DNA from: Phytophthora hibernalis
Lineage: Eukaryota > Oomycota > Peronosporomycetes > Peronosporales > Peronosporaceae
Direction of reading: 5' to 3'
DNA: 64,000 nt
Assembly (NCBI GenBank): GCA_012656075.1
Contig: JAAKBF010000003.1
Location: 1-64,000 of the forward strand
Shown here piece after piece: positions 10,490 through 22,282 of the stretch. The position numbers were made by a program, and so were the translations under genes. The notes under the pieces were generated by a model. That model did not search any database and was not told where the DNA came from. It saw only the letters and a program-made list of their open reading frames with translations. Position 1 is the first letter of the stretch. Each line of letters starts with the position of its first letter.

Positions 10490-12339
10490 GGAACGATCGT
10501 GGCCGCTACTTCAGTAATTCCCGAGAAGGCGTTCGGATTTGAACAGTCGCCCCATTCTGGAATGACCGTGAGGCCCTCTAGTGCTCCGAGTGAAGTGGGT
10601 CAAACGGATGAAGTTGCTGCGACGCTGTCCGACGATTGGAAGGAGGTCGTGGACGAGAAGGTTGAGGCTACTAAGCCTGACGTCCCGCCTGACAAGCACG
10701 GTGATATGTCTGCTGTTTTTTCTGAGTCCAAGCTGTCAAGGAGCAAAGGAACTGTTCCAGGCCGAGTTGAACCGGTTTCAGGACATGTTTGTGGAATCTT
10801 CTAAGCTGGACGGACGGAGTTGTTGCATTTTCGGATTCACACTGGGAACAATTCTCCAATAAAGCAACAAACGTACCGTGTCTCTCAGGCCAAAGGTGAA
10901 GTCATGGAGGCCGAGATTCAGACGTACGAGGAACTGGGTTTAATTCGACCGTCCAACAGTCCTTGGGCAAACCCAGTATTGATGATCCGTAAACCGGGTG
11001 ATGGAATCAGTTTCTGTATTGATTACAGATGGTTGAATGCTGTCACGGTTAAGGGCTGTTACCCGATGCCTTTGATTGATGACATTTTAGATGTACTAGG
11101 CGACGCTCAACTGTTCTCTACGATGGATATTGCGTCTGGCTTTTGGAATGTGCCGATGCATGAAGACAGCGTGTCTAGGACGGCTTTCACGAGCAAGTAC
11201 GGTCTATACTAGTTATGCCCTTTGGACTGTGCAATGCGGTACCCGCTTTCGAGCGTCTTATGGAAACTGTGCTCGTGGATCTGAAATGGAGGATCTGTCT
11301 AGTGTACATGAATGACTGTGTGATCTTCAGTAAGGACTTCCCTTCTCATTTGGTACTGTTGCGCCAAGTGTTGACACGGTTCCAGCTAGCTGGATTCAAA
11401 CTAAAGATGAAGAAGTGTCACTAGGGGCGGAAACAAGTGGCTTTCTTGGGGCACATCGTGACTCCGTCCGGAATCTTGCCTAATCCCGAAAAAGTGAAGG
11501 CAGTGATGAACGTACAGAGACCTCAAGACTGGCACGGAATACGGTCATTTTTTGTCTTACTAGCTACTTCCGACGGTTATGCTCTGATTTCTGCTCCGCT
11601 TGAACGGTTGAAGTTGAAGGATGCACCGTTCCTCTGGAATGAGGACGGTGAATCTGCCTTCCGACAGCTCAAGCGTGCACTAGTGAGACCTCCTATTTTG
11701 GTCTATCCCGACGCAAAGCGCCGCTTCAAGCTATTCGTTAATTCTTCACTGTATGCTGTGGGAGCGTGTCTTATGCAGGAAGTGAACGGTCGCAACCGTG
11801 TTGTTGCTTATGCTAGCAAGTTGTTGACCGGTTCACAGAAAAACTGGATCACGAAGCAAGATGGTATCTCTGAGATTGAGTGTTGGGGCGTGGTTTGGAC
11901 CACTAGGAAGTTCAGATGCTACTTGGACAAGCGTGAGTTTGACTTGTACACGGATCACCAGGCTTTGACTTGGGTCTTCAGTCCAGGAAACCGTACGAAT
12001 AACTCGAAATTGGCACGCTGGGCTATGGAGCTTTCGAATTTGCAGTTCAAGGTGTTCCACAAGCCTGGAACGACCATGGGTCATGAGGACGGATTGCCGC
12101 GCTTACCTGCGGACCGTGCCGACGCTGTGACTCTGGCTGACTTGCTCAACCCTGTTCAGGAAAGGAGGACGCTTCCAATAAGAGACCTACTGAATCCGGA
12201 ACCGTTTGATGAAGGGCGGGTTCCAAGTTCGGTTGAGGAGCAGTCTGACCAAGCCGAGGACGGAGCTGGTTTTGAATACGGTGAAGACGAAGATACAAAG
12301 GAAGGTGAGGAACCGAGTCAAGAGACTGAACCCACTTAA
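10490..12339 (+). pseudogene. Gypsy 1 reverse transcriptase-RNase H
   Basis: RT blocks are visible in three successive frames: 10820-11212 (LGLIRPSNSPWANPVLMIRK, FCIDYRWLNAVT, FSTMDIASGFW), 11215-11424 (MPFGLCNAVPAFERLM, VYMNDCVIFSKD) and 11437-12339 (FLGHIVTPSGI, then the RNase H region). The catalytic YxDD box reads YMND, so the first Asp is replaced by Asn. In RNase H the usual TDAS reads VNSS, losing the first catalytic Asp. Stops at 11212 and 11424 interrupt the frame. The downstream tail is acidic (EDEDTKEGEEPSQE). Confidence 0.85.
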
Positions 12340-12555
12340 ACGGTTGGTGAAATGGAACCCGGAATGGACGAGGTTTCTCCTGGAACGGTCGAAGAACTTC
12401 CGCCGCCGAACCGTCCTCGCTCTCCTATGGATGTGTTCCAACTGGAAAAGGAACAATTCCTGCAAGAACAACAGTCGTTGTCTTGGGTGGTGGCGCTGGT
12501 GGCGTTCGTATAGGACCGTGCTCTACCAGTAGTTCCGTTCTTCAGAGCGAAGATT

Positions 12556-13735
12556 GTGAAGATGGCTCCTATGTATGATGTCCTGAACGAAGTGTTGATG
12601 AGAAAGGTACATTTACCTGCGGCGGTGGGACCTGCACGGACGATAACAGCCCCAGTAGTTCCGGCCGGTTACCAGGAAGTCGTACTGTATTACTGTCATT
12701 CGGACATTCTGTCATCCCACACGGGATTCACTAAGACCCGAGACCGAGTGAGACGACACAGATACTGGCGTGGATGGCGCAAGGACGTTGCTGAGTACGT
12801 ACGAGGATGCAGTGAGTGTGGAGGTGGAAAAGGTCATCGACCATGGAACCAGGGGCCGATGCAACGGATGCCAGTAGCTGACTTGACGGGTCCGTTCTCC
12901 CTGCTCGTAGTAGATGCTATAGGGCCACTGGTGACCACGACGGCTGTCAACAAGTACATCTTGGTGTTTGTCGACTATTTCACATGGTGGGCTGAGGCGT
13001 TCGCTGTCGACCGGTTGGACACGGTGACGTTTGTACACACCATAGTGAACGGTGTGGTGACAAGACACGGAGTACCTTCTCGTTTGTTGAGTGACCGTGG
13101 CTCGAACTTTATTACGGAACTCGCTAAGTCGTTTAGGAGACGCTCGCGATCAAGAAATTGTACGGTGCCGCTTATCACCCTCAAAGGCAAGGTCTGGTTG
13201 AGAGATTCAACGGAACGCTTATTGGAATGCTCAAGATATATGTGAGTGAGGCACAGACCGACTGAGATCTCTATTTACCACGTGTGTTGTTCGCGCGTAC
13301 CATGAGGCGTTGGAGGACACGCCGTTCTTCTCTTTATACGGTCGAGACCCGATTCTCCCGTTAGATGTGGCGTTCCTGAACTTGGGCAAGAAATGAAAGA
13401 GCAACGAAGTGGCTCAGTACCGACGAGAACTGTACCGTTCCATGAAGGATTCACGGATGTCGGTCGAGGATCAGTTAGTGAAAGCGCAAGATCGGCATGA
13501 GCAGAGGTAGCTCCGACAGTGGCCGGTCGAGTATGAACTTGGAGATCCGGTTTGGGTTTATCAATTTTCCAGGGCGCGAAGAGGCGAGAAACGCACAAAG
13601 AAGCTGGCTTTCACGTGGCACGGTCCCTACCGTGTTTTAGGCAAGCTCGGTGAGAATACGTACCAGACTGATATCCCGTCACACCCGGATAAGAAGGTGA
13701 CCGTGGATGTCAACAGTCTCAAGTAGTTTCAAGGA
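12556..13735 (+). pseudogene. Gypsy 1 integrase
   Basis: The zinc-binding HHCC motif is present (HSDILSSH...CSECGGGKGH). DDE core: D in LLVVDAIGP, D in LLSDRGSNF, and E in a +1-shifted frame (VERFNGTL near 13200). A weaker C-terminal stretch follows (EALEDTPFFSLYGRDPILPL, then KLAFTWHGPYRVLGKLGENT) with in-frame stops near 13395 and 13508. It inserts element cDNA into the genome in active relatives; here it is broken. Confidence 0.8.
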
Positions 13736-13873
13736 CGGTGGACCAGACCTTTATTGATGAAGTACCCGAGGGTGTGGTGGAAGATGGCAGCGAGCCGAAC
13801 GGTGGTAGTCAGATCTGCCTCCGTGTAGTTACACGGAGCGGTTGACAATTGGTCACGAGGATACGGTTATAAC

Positions 13874-14125
13874 GTGTGTGATTCCCCGTTGTTGGAAGTG
13901 GTAGGCAAACGAAAGGCTGGAAGGAGTGTGGAATATTTGGTGTTGGCTGCCAACTTTGAGACTTTTTGGCTTCCTTGGGCGGAATTAATGGCAGAATATG
14001 GCCCGTTGGTTACTGCCTTTGAACTGTCTGAGGGGGTAAAGAACCGCCTATCTGAGCTGCGAAAGAGTGCCCGTTTCGCTGAGGCAAATGCAGAGATGGA
14101 AGAAGACGACATACTGATGGTGTAG
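13874..14125 (+). pseudogene. Gypsy 1 C-terminal chromodomain-like segment
   Basis: An 83-residue ORF with VGKRKAGRSVEYLVLAANFE and FWLPWAEL fits a diverged chromodomain (the usual YLVKWxGY...TWEP). Chromodomains at gypsy integrase C-termini direct insertion to chromatin marks. It ends with an acidic tail at 14125. Confidence 0.55.
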
Positions 14126-14344
14126 ATCGTGGGGTAGAACTCTCGAGCCAATGGAATGGTTGGTTACCTATGGAATTTGAAATGGTTCGAGAATGGAACG
14201 GTGGTGGTAAATGTGGAATTTTTAGTTTTTTTGAAGTTAAGTGAAGCTGGAACTGAACGCTCGGAGGTGAAATTGGAAAGAAAACGGAATGGGAGCGTTC
14301 AACAGTATGGCTAAAGCGTCACGGTTTTGGACTTGGGTGATTTA

Positions 14345-15995
14345 GGCGACTTCGGGGGGCGATGGCTTCTTGTTGTCAGTGTCGGATGATTCGACGTCCT
14401 TACCGCCGCCAAATTTGTCGTCGGACTCTTGGGTGTCGTCCTGTGAAGCTTTGGGGTCCTTCTTGTTCTTCTGGCCGCCTTCATCACTGTCCCGGTCGTC
14501 TTCGTCGTCGGGTTCGAAGTCGGAGTCGTGCTCTTTCTTGATGTTCTTGGTCTCGTGGTCGGATTCAACGGTGAGACCGGAGTGGGAAGAAATATCGGAG
14601 TCTTAGTCGACGGCTGTGCGCTTGATTTCGTGGTTAACGGAGCTTCTGAGGCCTCGCGGTGAAATCACCGTCCTCTTCGAAGTCCGAGTCGTCATCTCCC
14701 ATCTCTGCGGTACGGAATGGTTTCTTGGCAAGCGAGCGCGACGGACTTGTTCTTCTGCAGCAATCGGGCGACCTCGAGCTGGGTGGTCTTTAGCGTTTTA
14801 TTCATCAGCAGCGTCTTCCAGGAACCGCGTGTCTTGTTGCTTGCCCAGAATGGATTAGTGGGTGCTCCTTGACGGATGTCGAGCACGATACGGGCCAGTG
14901 CGCGCAAGGAAAGACGGAGGTGAGCAGTGTGTGTGGATCGAGCGCGTTGGACCGTTCCAGCAACTCTGGGATGGAAGCGTACCCATCTTCGTCAACCGTC
15001 TGCGGGTCGGACATCCGTGCGATCACCCTCTCATAACGGGGACGGTCACGGTTCCATAGAGCCAACAAGTCTTCTTGGGGCGGATCGTCATCATGGTTGT
15101 TCTTAGCTCGTGCGGAATGTTTGGCTGCCTTGCCACCGAACCACATCAAGTTGTCGTGAATCTCGTCCTCGAAGTGACGCGTGAACTCGTAGTAGCAGAA
15201 AACTTCAATGTTGTCACTGATGAACTTGAGGCGCTGTTGGTTGGCGATGGTCTTGTGCTTGCGACGGGCTTCGGCTTTGTCGGTGGGGGCGTAGAGAGCG
15301 CAGTCCAAGAAGGTGCGGCGGCGTTTCATCCAGAAACGGTAGTGGGCGAGGTGGAGGTCCTGATACTCGGTGGGGTCATACCTAACTCGTTGACCACGCC
15401 ACGGATACGCCACTCGGAACGGTACCTTACCGAGCTGTGCGGCGGCCTTGATGAGACCGGCCAAGTCCTTCTTGACCGTGGACGGGGCAGCTCAAACTTG
15501 AACAAGGGTATCTTCAATCTGGACTTGCCCGACGTTTTCTGTTTCTTGAACGACTTGGGCTTGTCAGAACTGCGGGTCACGGGACGCTTGCAAGATCGTG
15601 ACGTTGGAGCGGGAAGTGGCTGAAAGAGATTGTGAGATGGTGGCTCTCCGGGGTCCTAATTGTTGGACGGTGGCAGCAAAATGACCGGTTTGGCAACCGT
15701 GGCGGGAAGGTCCGGGTCGTCGGCCATGATGGCGAGTGCGAGGTCATCCAGGGCCTTGATCCCGCGGGATTCGGTGTTCTCGGCTAGAGTGGGGCGAAGG
15801 TGGCTCCAGAAATCGTACTGGGCGCTGGTAACAGTGTTTAGATCTGGGAGTCATCGGCGTCTTCGACTACGACACGGATGCGGTCTACCGCGACTTCCTA
15901 GGGTCGGGTGACGTGGAGGTTGACTTGGACATCGCGATGGCAGGCGAGGCTGGGAGTAGAGTGAGCAGTAGACGGCAAATAGGCGAATGGCCAGT
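14345..15995 (-). pseudogene. Antisense gag-like ORF with acidic tail
   Basis: Minus-strand coding sequence with a few frame changes. It starts around 15995-15930 (MSKSTSTSPDP...), continues through a segment around 15800-15660, then a well-preserved 15464-14880 block (KVPFRVAYPWRGQRVRYDPT, FWMKRRRTFLDCALYAPTDK). It ends in a very acidic tail, DSDFEPDDEDDRDSDEGG, reaching a stop near 14345. No family was recognised. Position, size and basic-then-acidic composition suggest a retroelement gag or accessory protein. It lies antisense to gypsy 1, immediately downstream of its chromodomain. It could belong to a separate minus-strand element whose pol is lost. Confidence 0.5.
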
Positions 15996-16212
15996 GCTAT
16001 CCCCTGTTGCGCTGTGATTGATGGCTCCTGAACCTGGTCGGTTCACCTCAATCTACTATGGAGGCGGGAGGCACGGTATTAACCGTTATGAATGGCACGA
16101 GTGGAGCGAAAGGGGACTGCAGAAACTTCAACTTTGATTGACAGTTATGGACTTACGGCTTTCGACACGGAAGGCTGAACAACCGTGCTGAGAATGACGC
16201 TAACTGACCTCC

Positions 16213-17441
16213 GTGATCACTACGGTCGAGTTGGCGGGCCGTTCGTCATTTCTAATCTACTATGGAAATAGGTTTGTTTGGAACGTGGTGCAGTGGTGTT
16301 TGGCAACGGTGAGTGCTGGGGGATGGCTGTCGTATTCTCGGAGCACTTACTGGCGCGAGGTCCTCTGTGCTTTGGGAGGAGTGCTAGTGTGGGTGATCAA
16401 CCAACCGCTCCGTGAGGTCGCTGCTCGACCGTGCTTGGCTTTTAGTTACTTCGTCTAACAGTGGGCTAAGATCGTGAAACGGTGCCTGCGTCGCTATCGA
16501 CACTTCGTGCGTGGACCGTTGGTTCAAGACGACAAGCGAAGCATTCGTTGGTGGAAGACCTACGGAGCACTGTGGCTAACGCCAATGATTGTCTTACAAG
16601 AGCCACATGAACAAGATGAAGGGCTGGGACGGCTAATGTACAAGTGGGTCGATGCATATCACGCTTACTGGTGTGTGTTCTTGCCGGACACAACAAAGTA
16701 CAGTTGGCGCACGACCGTGAAATACGCAAAAGGAATCGTGTTGGGGCGTGGAGGACGGTCGAGCGTGCCCGTTGTGCCATGAAGATCGCCTGAATGATGA
16801 TTTCACTGTTGCTTTACTCTGTCTTCTATGGGGTGCTGTACGCCTACGAAAGGGTAGAATGGTTGTGTGGCGGATGGTTCGGTGTGATTGCGCTACTACT
16901 AGTGGTGAACTATGGTCTCTCGGGAGCAGGCAATGTGGTCGTGTACGGCAATATGACCGTGCACGCGGAAGCAGTGGAGGTGATGTGTTTCGTTTGCTCC
17001 GTGAGCGTGTTTAGCCACGAGTGGGAATGGTTTGAAGCGGCTTCGTTGGGGAGCTTACCATGGAAGAAGGTCGGTGCAGCATACCAAGAGTGCAAGGAAG
17101 ATATGCAGGACATCGAGCACACCCAGAGACTCAGCGGGCTGTACTGGGTCCAAGACGGTCGTCGTGGACCACGACCGGAAGTGGTGTTGGCCGGTACCCG
17201 TGCGGGTCGACGTGCTATGACTGAGCAACTTCGCAACGTGCGACGAGAAGCGGGTCGACGAGGGCGTTTCGGTTCGGTTGGGGAGGATGTCCCGAGTCAG
17301 AACGGTGGCAACCGCCTTGGCTTCGAAGCAATCTGGCTTGACGGGATTGCTGCTCAACTTCGTGCTGAGCATCAACGGGAGGATGAGCTGGCTGCCCTGT
17401 CGCAGCTACGGAGGGATGGTCGCTCGGTGGCGCAACCATAG
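16213..17441 (+). pseudogene. Membrane-segment-rich ORF cluster in retroelement region
   Basis: Three overlapping or adjacent frames, 16213-16458, 16474-16782 and 16794-17441, read as one broken protein. There are hydrophobic segments around 16240-16450 and 16800-16950 (MMISLLLYSVFYGVLYAYE, FGVIALLLVVNYGLSG). Between them is an aromatic-rich linker (KWVDAYHAYWCVFLPDTTKY), then an Arg/Glu-rich hydrophilic C-terminal half with ARRAMTEQLRNVRREAGR-type helices. No family was recognised. Sited between gag-like genes, it may be an envelope-like or membrane-targeted gag of an oomycete retroelement. The neighbour 3' (17458 on) continues on the same strand. Confidence 0.45.
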
Positions 17442-17457
17442 CATTTGGCTCAGTTTG

Positions 17458-20016
17458 GGTGGACCCTGGGATTGGTGGAACCAGGGCCCCCATATTTCGA
17501 AGGGCGGCTAACGGCGTGGAAGAGCGAGGAGCGACGACGTTGCGGGGCCGCAAGGACAGAAGGCATGGTCGTGGAAGAGACCAAGGACAAGGACGACGTG
17601 GAAGGGGTGTCGCGGTGGCACGGCAGGATGACAACGCATCGGTAAGTCAGGAAGTAGAAGGGGTGGCCGCACGGCACGCCCCGAGCTCGAGCAGGAGCTC
17701 AGTCGTGAAAAATCCTTGGAACCAGCAAGTTAATGTTTTTGTATTGATTTGTAGTTGTTATTGATCTACGCTCCTAGAACGCACCTGCCTGCCATACGCC
17801 TCGTGGGCCGTCCTAAATCAAGGCGGCTCGCGACAGTGGCTCAAGCGCGAATTCGCGATTTACGGGCTGAGCTCCGATCAGCGCAACCAGGGTTTTCGAC
17901 TTTGGCCTCGTTTGATCTTCCAGCCTTACCCGCGTCGACAACATCGTCTTCGGGACCTTCGCTCGGCGCTCCGCCAGTCTTGTTTGATGCGTCGGTCCCT
18001 TCGTCGAGCATCCAAACCTCTTCTTGGCAACACGAGTTGACTCGGTCTCGGGACAATGAGCGTCGCGAACGGGCAGAGGCCCTCCTTCAAGTTGCCGAGC
18101 AGGAGAATCAACGTCTACTGGCCGCCATTTCGATGACCACTGTTCGTGGTGACGCTTACAAGGAATCATTCGACAGAACCGTTGAGCAACAGTCTCAGGA
18201 CAACACGGATGCTACGGTCGTGATCGATGCTCTTGGTGCGTATGCGTCGTCTGGCCATTCGGTATTGGTGCTCGTTGGTTCGCTAATTATGATGTCCGCG
18301 TCCTTTTACAGAACTGCAAGTCACCGAGCGCGACACACGCCTCCAGGACCTGCAACGTGTGATTGATCAGCACGTTATCGAACATGGCACTCTGTCTTCT
18401 CGTATTGACGAAGACGAGGAACGGATCACCGAGCTGACCAACAACTTGGCGTCGATGACTTTTCAACGTGACGACGAGGCAGCAGGTCGTCTCCAAGCGG
18501 AAACCGACCTTGCCACTAATCGGGCTTCGGTTGAGACTCTCAACAAGAACTTTCAAAAGCGCGAGAGGAGCGCGACGTCGGCTTCGTCGAGCGACTAATG
18601 ACCGCGATGTTTTGCTGCATTCGCTCGAGTTGATGAGAGGTGCGGTACTGCCGCCTACTCCAATTCCCGTCATTCCGACACTGGGTGGTTCGTCGGTCTT
18701 CATTCGCTTATCCTGCGGTGGTAAAGCATTTCGGATGAGTGCTCCTCTGCAGGGTGCTGCTTCTTCTTCGCCGACTCCTCCATCCGGTACTGAGTTACCG
18801 CCCGCTTCGTCCCGGTCAGATACCAGCGAGTCGACGCCCCTAGAGAATTTGCCTTCGGCTAAGCGACGTGCTCCAGGATCGCCCCAAGGGCGTCGGTCGA
18901 AAAGTCCCAAGAAGTCCACGACACCTCCGCCTCAGAAGAAACGGTCTAAAACTGCTCGGCCCCCGTTGCCGAAAGACATTCCGGGATGACCAGTCCGTAT
19001 CCGGATTCACCTCCTCCTTCTCAAGACCCATCTCCGGCTTCGACGCAGCAAGTCCCGACCTCGTCACCTTCTGTTCCGACACCGGGTGGAGATGGCGAGT
19101 CTTCATCGTCGAGCGACTCTTAACAGAACTCGGGGATGATCATCCGTCGCCCAGCGCTAGGGAAGATCACGCCTCAGGTGGAGATTACAGTGGGAGCGAT
19201 GAGGATGATGGAGACCGTCCCGCCATGCAAGTCATTGCGACTGTCTTTGCTCCGGTGCTACCCCGCTCGAAGCATTGACAAGCTGGGGATCTACAGACGT
19301 TCGACCGTGGGATGGCGCGAAACTGCGTGGTTTTGGATTCTCGACTATCACCACTGACCAAATTCGCTCGCTGTTCCCGCCTCCGCTTGCCTCCGGTTGG
19401 GTTCATCCTCCGAAATGACCCAAGGGTACGCCGAAAACGACTTACAACAAGGCCTTGTTGACGGACTTGCAAGTTCAGAAAATGTACTCGAAGAAACCGT
19501 GGTTGGAGTTGGATCAGCTGTCCACGCCGTGGACGTTCGCCTCACATGATGCAGATTTTAAGACCCTGATCCGAATTTACACCTTCCATCTGAACAAATG
19601 GTGCCAAGTCTACTGGGAATGCACCCACACTTTTCCCATCAGGAGAAACCCTCGGAGTTTCTGGTAAAGCTCCAAGTCGACAAGTCGAATCGGAAATCGA
19701 GGGCCAAATTCAACTTTGAACAGACTGTGCTGGTCGAGGTAGAGCGACTAATGCGTCATGGGCGATGCGACGTCGACATATTGCTGGACCCGATTTTCAC
19801 GCCGTTTCCTCCTTCTCGCCATCACACCAAATGGTACCCGACTGGTTCCGTGATTATTCCCCCGACGGGACGCCGGACCCGAAGTCGTCGTATCGGGCGA
19901 CGAAAGTCCTAGATCCAGCTGAGTCGTCGCGGGTCTTCATTCGTCGGTGTCCAGCCGACCATCGCGCTCGACGCCTGGGTCGTCTGGAGGACAAGTTCGT
20001 CCCGATCGTCGACTGA
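17458..20016 (+). pseudogene. Gag-like polyprotein region, frame-broken
   Basis: Successive frames: 17755-18280 (Ser/Pro-rich then coiled coil), 18359-18598 (coiled coil; EDEERITELTNNLASM), 18600-19006 (low complexity with basic PKKSTTPPPQKKRSK), about 19000-19125 (Ser/Pro-rich), 19270-19667 and 19765-20016. The last part has WxxFxxH..KTLIRIYTFHLNKWCQVYWE and a C-terminal RRLGRLEDKFVPIVD, which look like a structured capsid-like domain. No protease or RT follows on this strand, so the element's pol is absent or was replaced by the minus-strand element that begins at 20328. Unrecognised in detail; the gag assignment is inferred from context. Confidence 0.45.
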
Positions 20017-20180
20017 AACCCACGAGCATCCTCTTCTACAGACAATGTCGCAGCCCGTCACGGTCTTTCCGAGTTCCCATCATGTTAAGCGTTCTTCATT
20101 CAGTTCTGTATACACCTTGATTTCTCGCCTTTTCTTCCAATCTTGATCACATTCACATGTACATTCTCCTCACCACCCTT

Positions 20181-20240
20181 ATACCAGCGGCCTTCCCGCT
20201 GGTATTTCCGCCCTCGTCGATCCAAGGTCCTATCCTTGGA
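20181..20240. other. Two adjacent perfect hairpins between convergent retroelements
   Basis: A 10-bp perfect stem with a 5-base loop lies at 20181-20205 (ATACCAGCGG ... CCGCTGGTAT). A 7-bp perfect stem with a 6-base loop lies at 20221-20240 (TCCAAGG ... CCTTGGA). The 20017-20327 interval holds no gene. The hairpins lie where plus-strand gag-like sequence and the minus-strand pol end face each other, so they may belong to a terminal repeat or polyadenylation region. Confidence 0.5.
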
Positions 20241-20327
20241 TCACCCTTCCACCTACCACCACAGCCATCCTGCGGCGTCTTCAGTCCCCAAATCGTGGTG
20301 AGATCCTATCTCCCACCATTCCCACGT

Positions 20328-20633
20328 CTAGTCGCCGTTCATCGGTTCACTTGACTGCATCGCTTCGAACCTATGGTCCCCGGTCCTTCGTCGATTAAAA
20401 TCGTAAAGCAGTCCGCCGCAGTTCAAATCAGCCTCGTCCACCCACGTAGTACCACCACTTTCCTTCCGACGTACCAAATACTCTCGTAGGGCTCGTCCAA
20501 ACCGCGTTCGACGACCCGTCCGTACATCGAGAATAGCGTCAACTTTAAAAACATCGTTGCCTGCCGCCTCCGGAACCCAGCTATCTTCCGGCAGTAGTTC
20601 TTCATCAAAGTCAAGGCGACTTTCTAGTGACAC
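20328..20633 (-). pseudogene. Gypsy 2 chromodomain
   Basis: A segment with FKVDAILDVRTGRRTRFGRA, LREYLVRRK, TTWVDEADLNCGGLLYDFNR and HRFEAMQSSE. This fits a retrotransposon chromodomain (the aromatic position in LVRRK lacks the usual WxG). Stop TAG at 20328-20330. Confidence 0.75.
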
Positions 20634-20639
20634 GCGTAG

Positions 20640-21740
20640 GGCTATTGTCGGGCGCGTGGGGTATTTCCCACCGGTTTCAGCTTGGAAATGTGTACCACAG
20701 GATATAGCTGGTACGGAGTACCAGCAACTTCCAACTTAACAGCGTAGCTGCTCACCATCTCTTGCATTCTGATGGGCCCATGCCACTGATGCGCTAGCTT
20801 CTTCGCATAGCCCGGTTTCACTCGGTCCAAGAACAACCAGACCTGCGTGCCTTCGTCGATGGAGGTTTCAGTTGCTGTCTCGTTGTGAGCTTCCGCCCGT
20901 TCGGCAATGGCGTCCCGTAACAAATCCGTTGCTTGTGCGCGTGCATGCATGTAGTGCGTTTGAATGTGGAAACGCCACCGCCGTGGTTGTGAGTCTTGAC
21001 GCTGAGTGTCACCCACCGAGAGTGAGGCTTCGATCGTCGAGCGGGGTCCTAGCCGTGTACCAGGAAGAAGGGGTCTCCTTTCTCACGCTGTCGTACGCCG
21101 TGTTCAACGAGTAGGTGAGCCTCTCTGCATACTCATCCCAGTCTCATTGTTGTTCGTCTTCGACGAACATCTTGATAGCTTGAGTAATCGTTTGTTACAT
21201 GCGCTCTGCTGACCCGTTTGCTCGAGGTCTATATGCGAGTGTGGCTCGCTGGCGTTGGCCCGTGAGTTGATTGAATGCTCGAAAGAAATCTGACATAAAC
21301 CCTGGTTCTCAATCGTGACGTATGGCCTCGCTCACACCGAATCGTCGGGAGACGCATTCTTCATAAGACTCCGCCACAATCTGCGCCGTTCTCGACGAAT
21401 TGGCCTTCGCGACAACGAGCCCGGTGAACAGGTCAACCCACACCAAAAGTTCGGTGTTACCTTGGAACGAAGGTGGTAGAGACAGAATTTGGTCCATGGC
21501 GATCACTTGGAATGGGTATGTCGGCATGATGTAGGCGGGCGACTCCCTCCTGATGGTGGGTCTACCCTTTCCGGTCTCGCAATCCATACACTCTTCTACA
21601 AAACGTTGAACGCTTTTGTATAGTCCTGGCCAGTGGAAGTGTTGACGGACTCGGTGATATGTGCGTCTGACTCCTTGATGGCCCCCTCGATACTGGCATG
21701 GTAATGGTGCAATATGGCGTCCTTCAAAGTTTCTGGAACA
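20640..21740 (-). pseudogene. Gypsy 2 integrase
   Basis: Zinc-finger remnants lie around 21740-21570 (ILHHYH..., FVEECMDCETGKGR), then a DDE core at 21587-21309 (AYIMPTYPFQVIAMDQI, VWVDLFTGLVVA, VSEAIRHD) and ANGSAERM near 21200. The C-terminal SH3-like part, 21016-20642, has GTQVWLFLDRVKPGYAKKLA, HQWHGPIRMQEMV and VVHISKLKPV. Several frame changes separate these blocks, so it is inactive here. Confidence 0.8.
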
Positions 21741-22282
21741 ACCAACTTCATCACGGCGCTTCGGTCTTCGGCTGACTCATCACCCTTTGAATGGTAGAGG
21801 AGTAGATCATTTGGTCTTCTTCGTACTGGTGTGCCAGATTGCTACAGTTACTTGCCTCCCGTGACGTTATTCCGGTCACATCGCCCCTGACAAACTGCTT
21901 CGGATTATGAATCCCCAATTCTTCATCTTGAGCGTCTCGGATACGTTCCCAGGGGATACGTTTCACGACACTTTCGACGAGCACGATGATCTTCGTCGGG
22001 TGGGATTTCTTCGCTATCTGGCTGAGTACTTTCGCGTCGGTCTCTCGACCTAGTTGTCACTGGCATGATTGGAGGTACCTTGACACCCGCGCTGTCGTCG
22101 AACATCGGATCAATGATCTCTCCAAGTAGATTCAATGTGGCTAAGTCAGCTAGAGTCTGTTCCTCGGAGATCGGTAGCCTTGCTTAATGTTGCAGTGCTT
22201 GTCCGGCTATTAAATCCGCGCTTGCGTTCCAGTCTCGACGGACGTGGCACAGGTCTGCATTCGGGAGTGTCTTCAGCTTATC

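Larger units (their letters stand above)
10482..14290 (+). mobile_element. Ty3/gypsy retroelement 1 (5'-truncated, decayed, chromodomain type)
   Basis: Pol order is RT, RNase H, integrase, chromodomain, which is Ty3/gypsy. The left end abuts copy B at about 10481 and begins inside the protease-RT linker, so the LTR, gag and protease are missing. The right end is uncertain: after the chromodomain stop at 14125 there are about 165 bases of G/A-rich untranslated sequence before an antisense ORF. No LTR pair was found. Many frameshifts and altered catalytic residues show the element is dead. Confidence 0.8.

Noticed and set aside
16213..16790. Cellular membrane transporter
   Set aside because: No transporter motif is present. 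It is broken by stops and embedded among retroelement genes.
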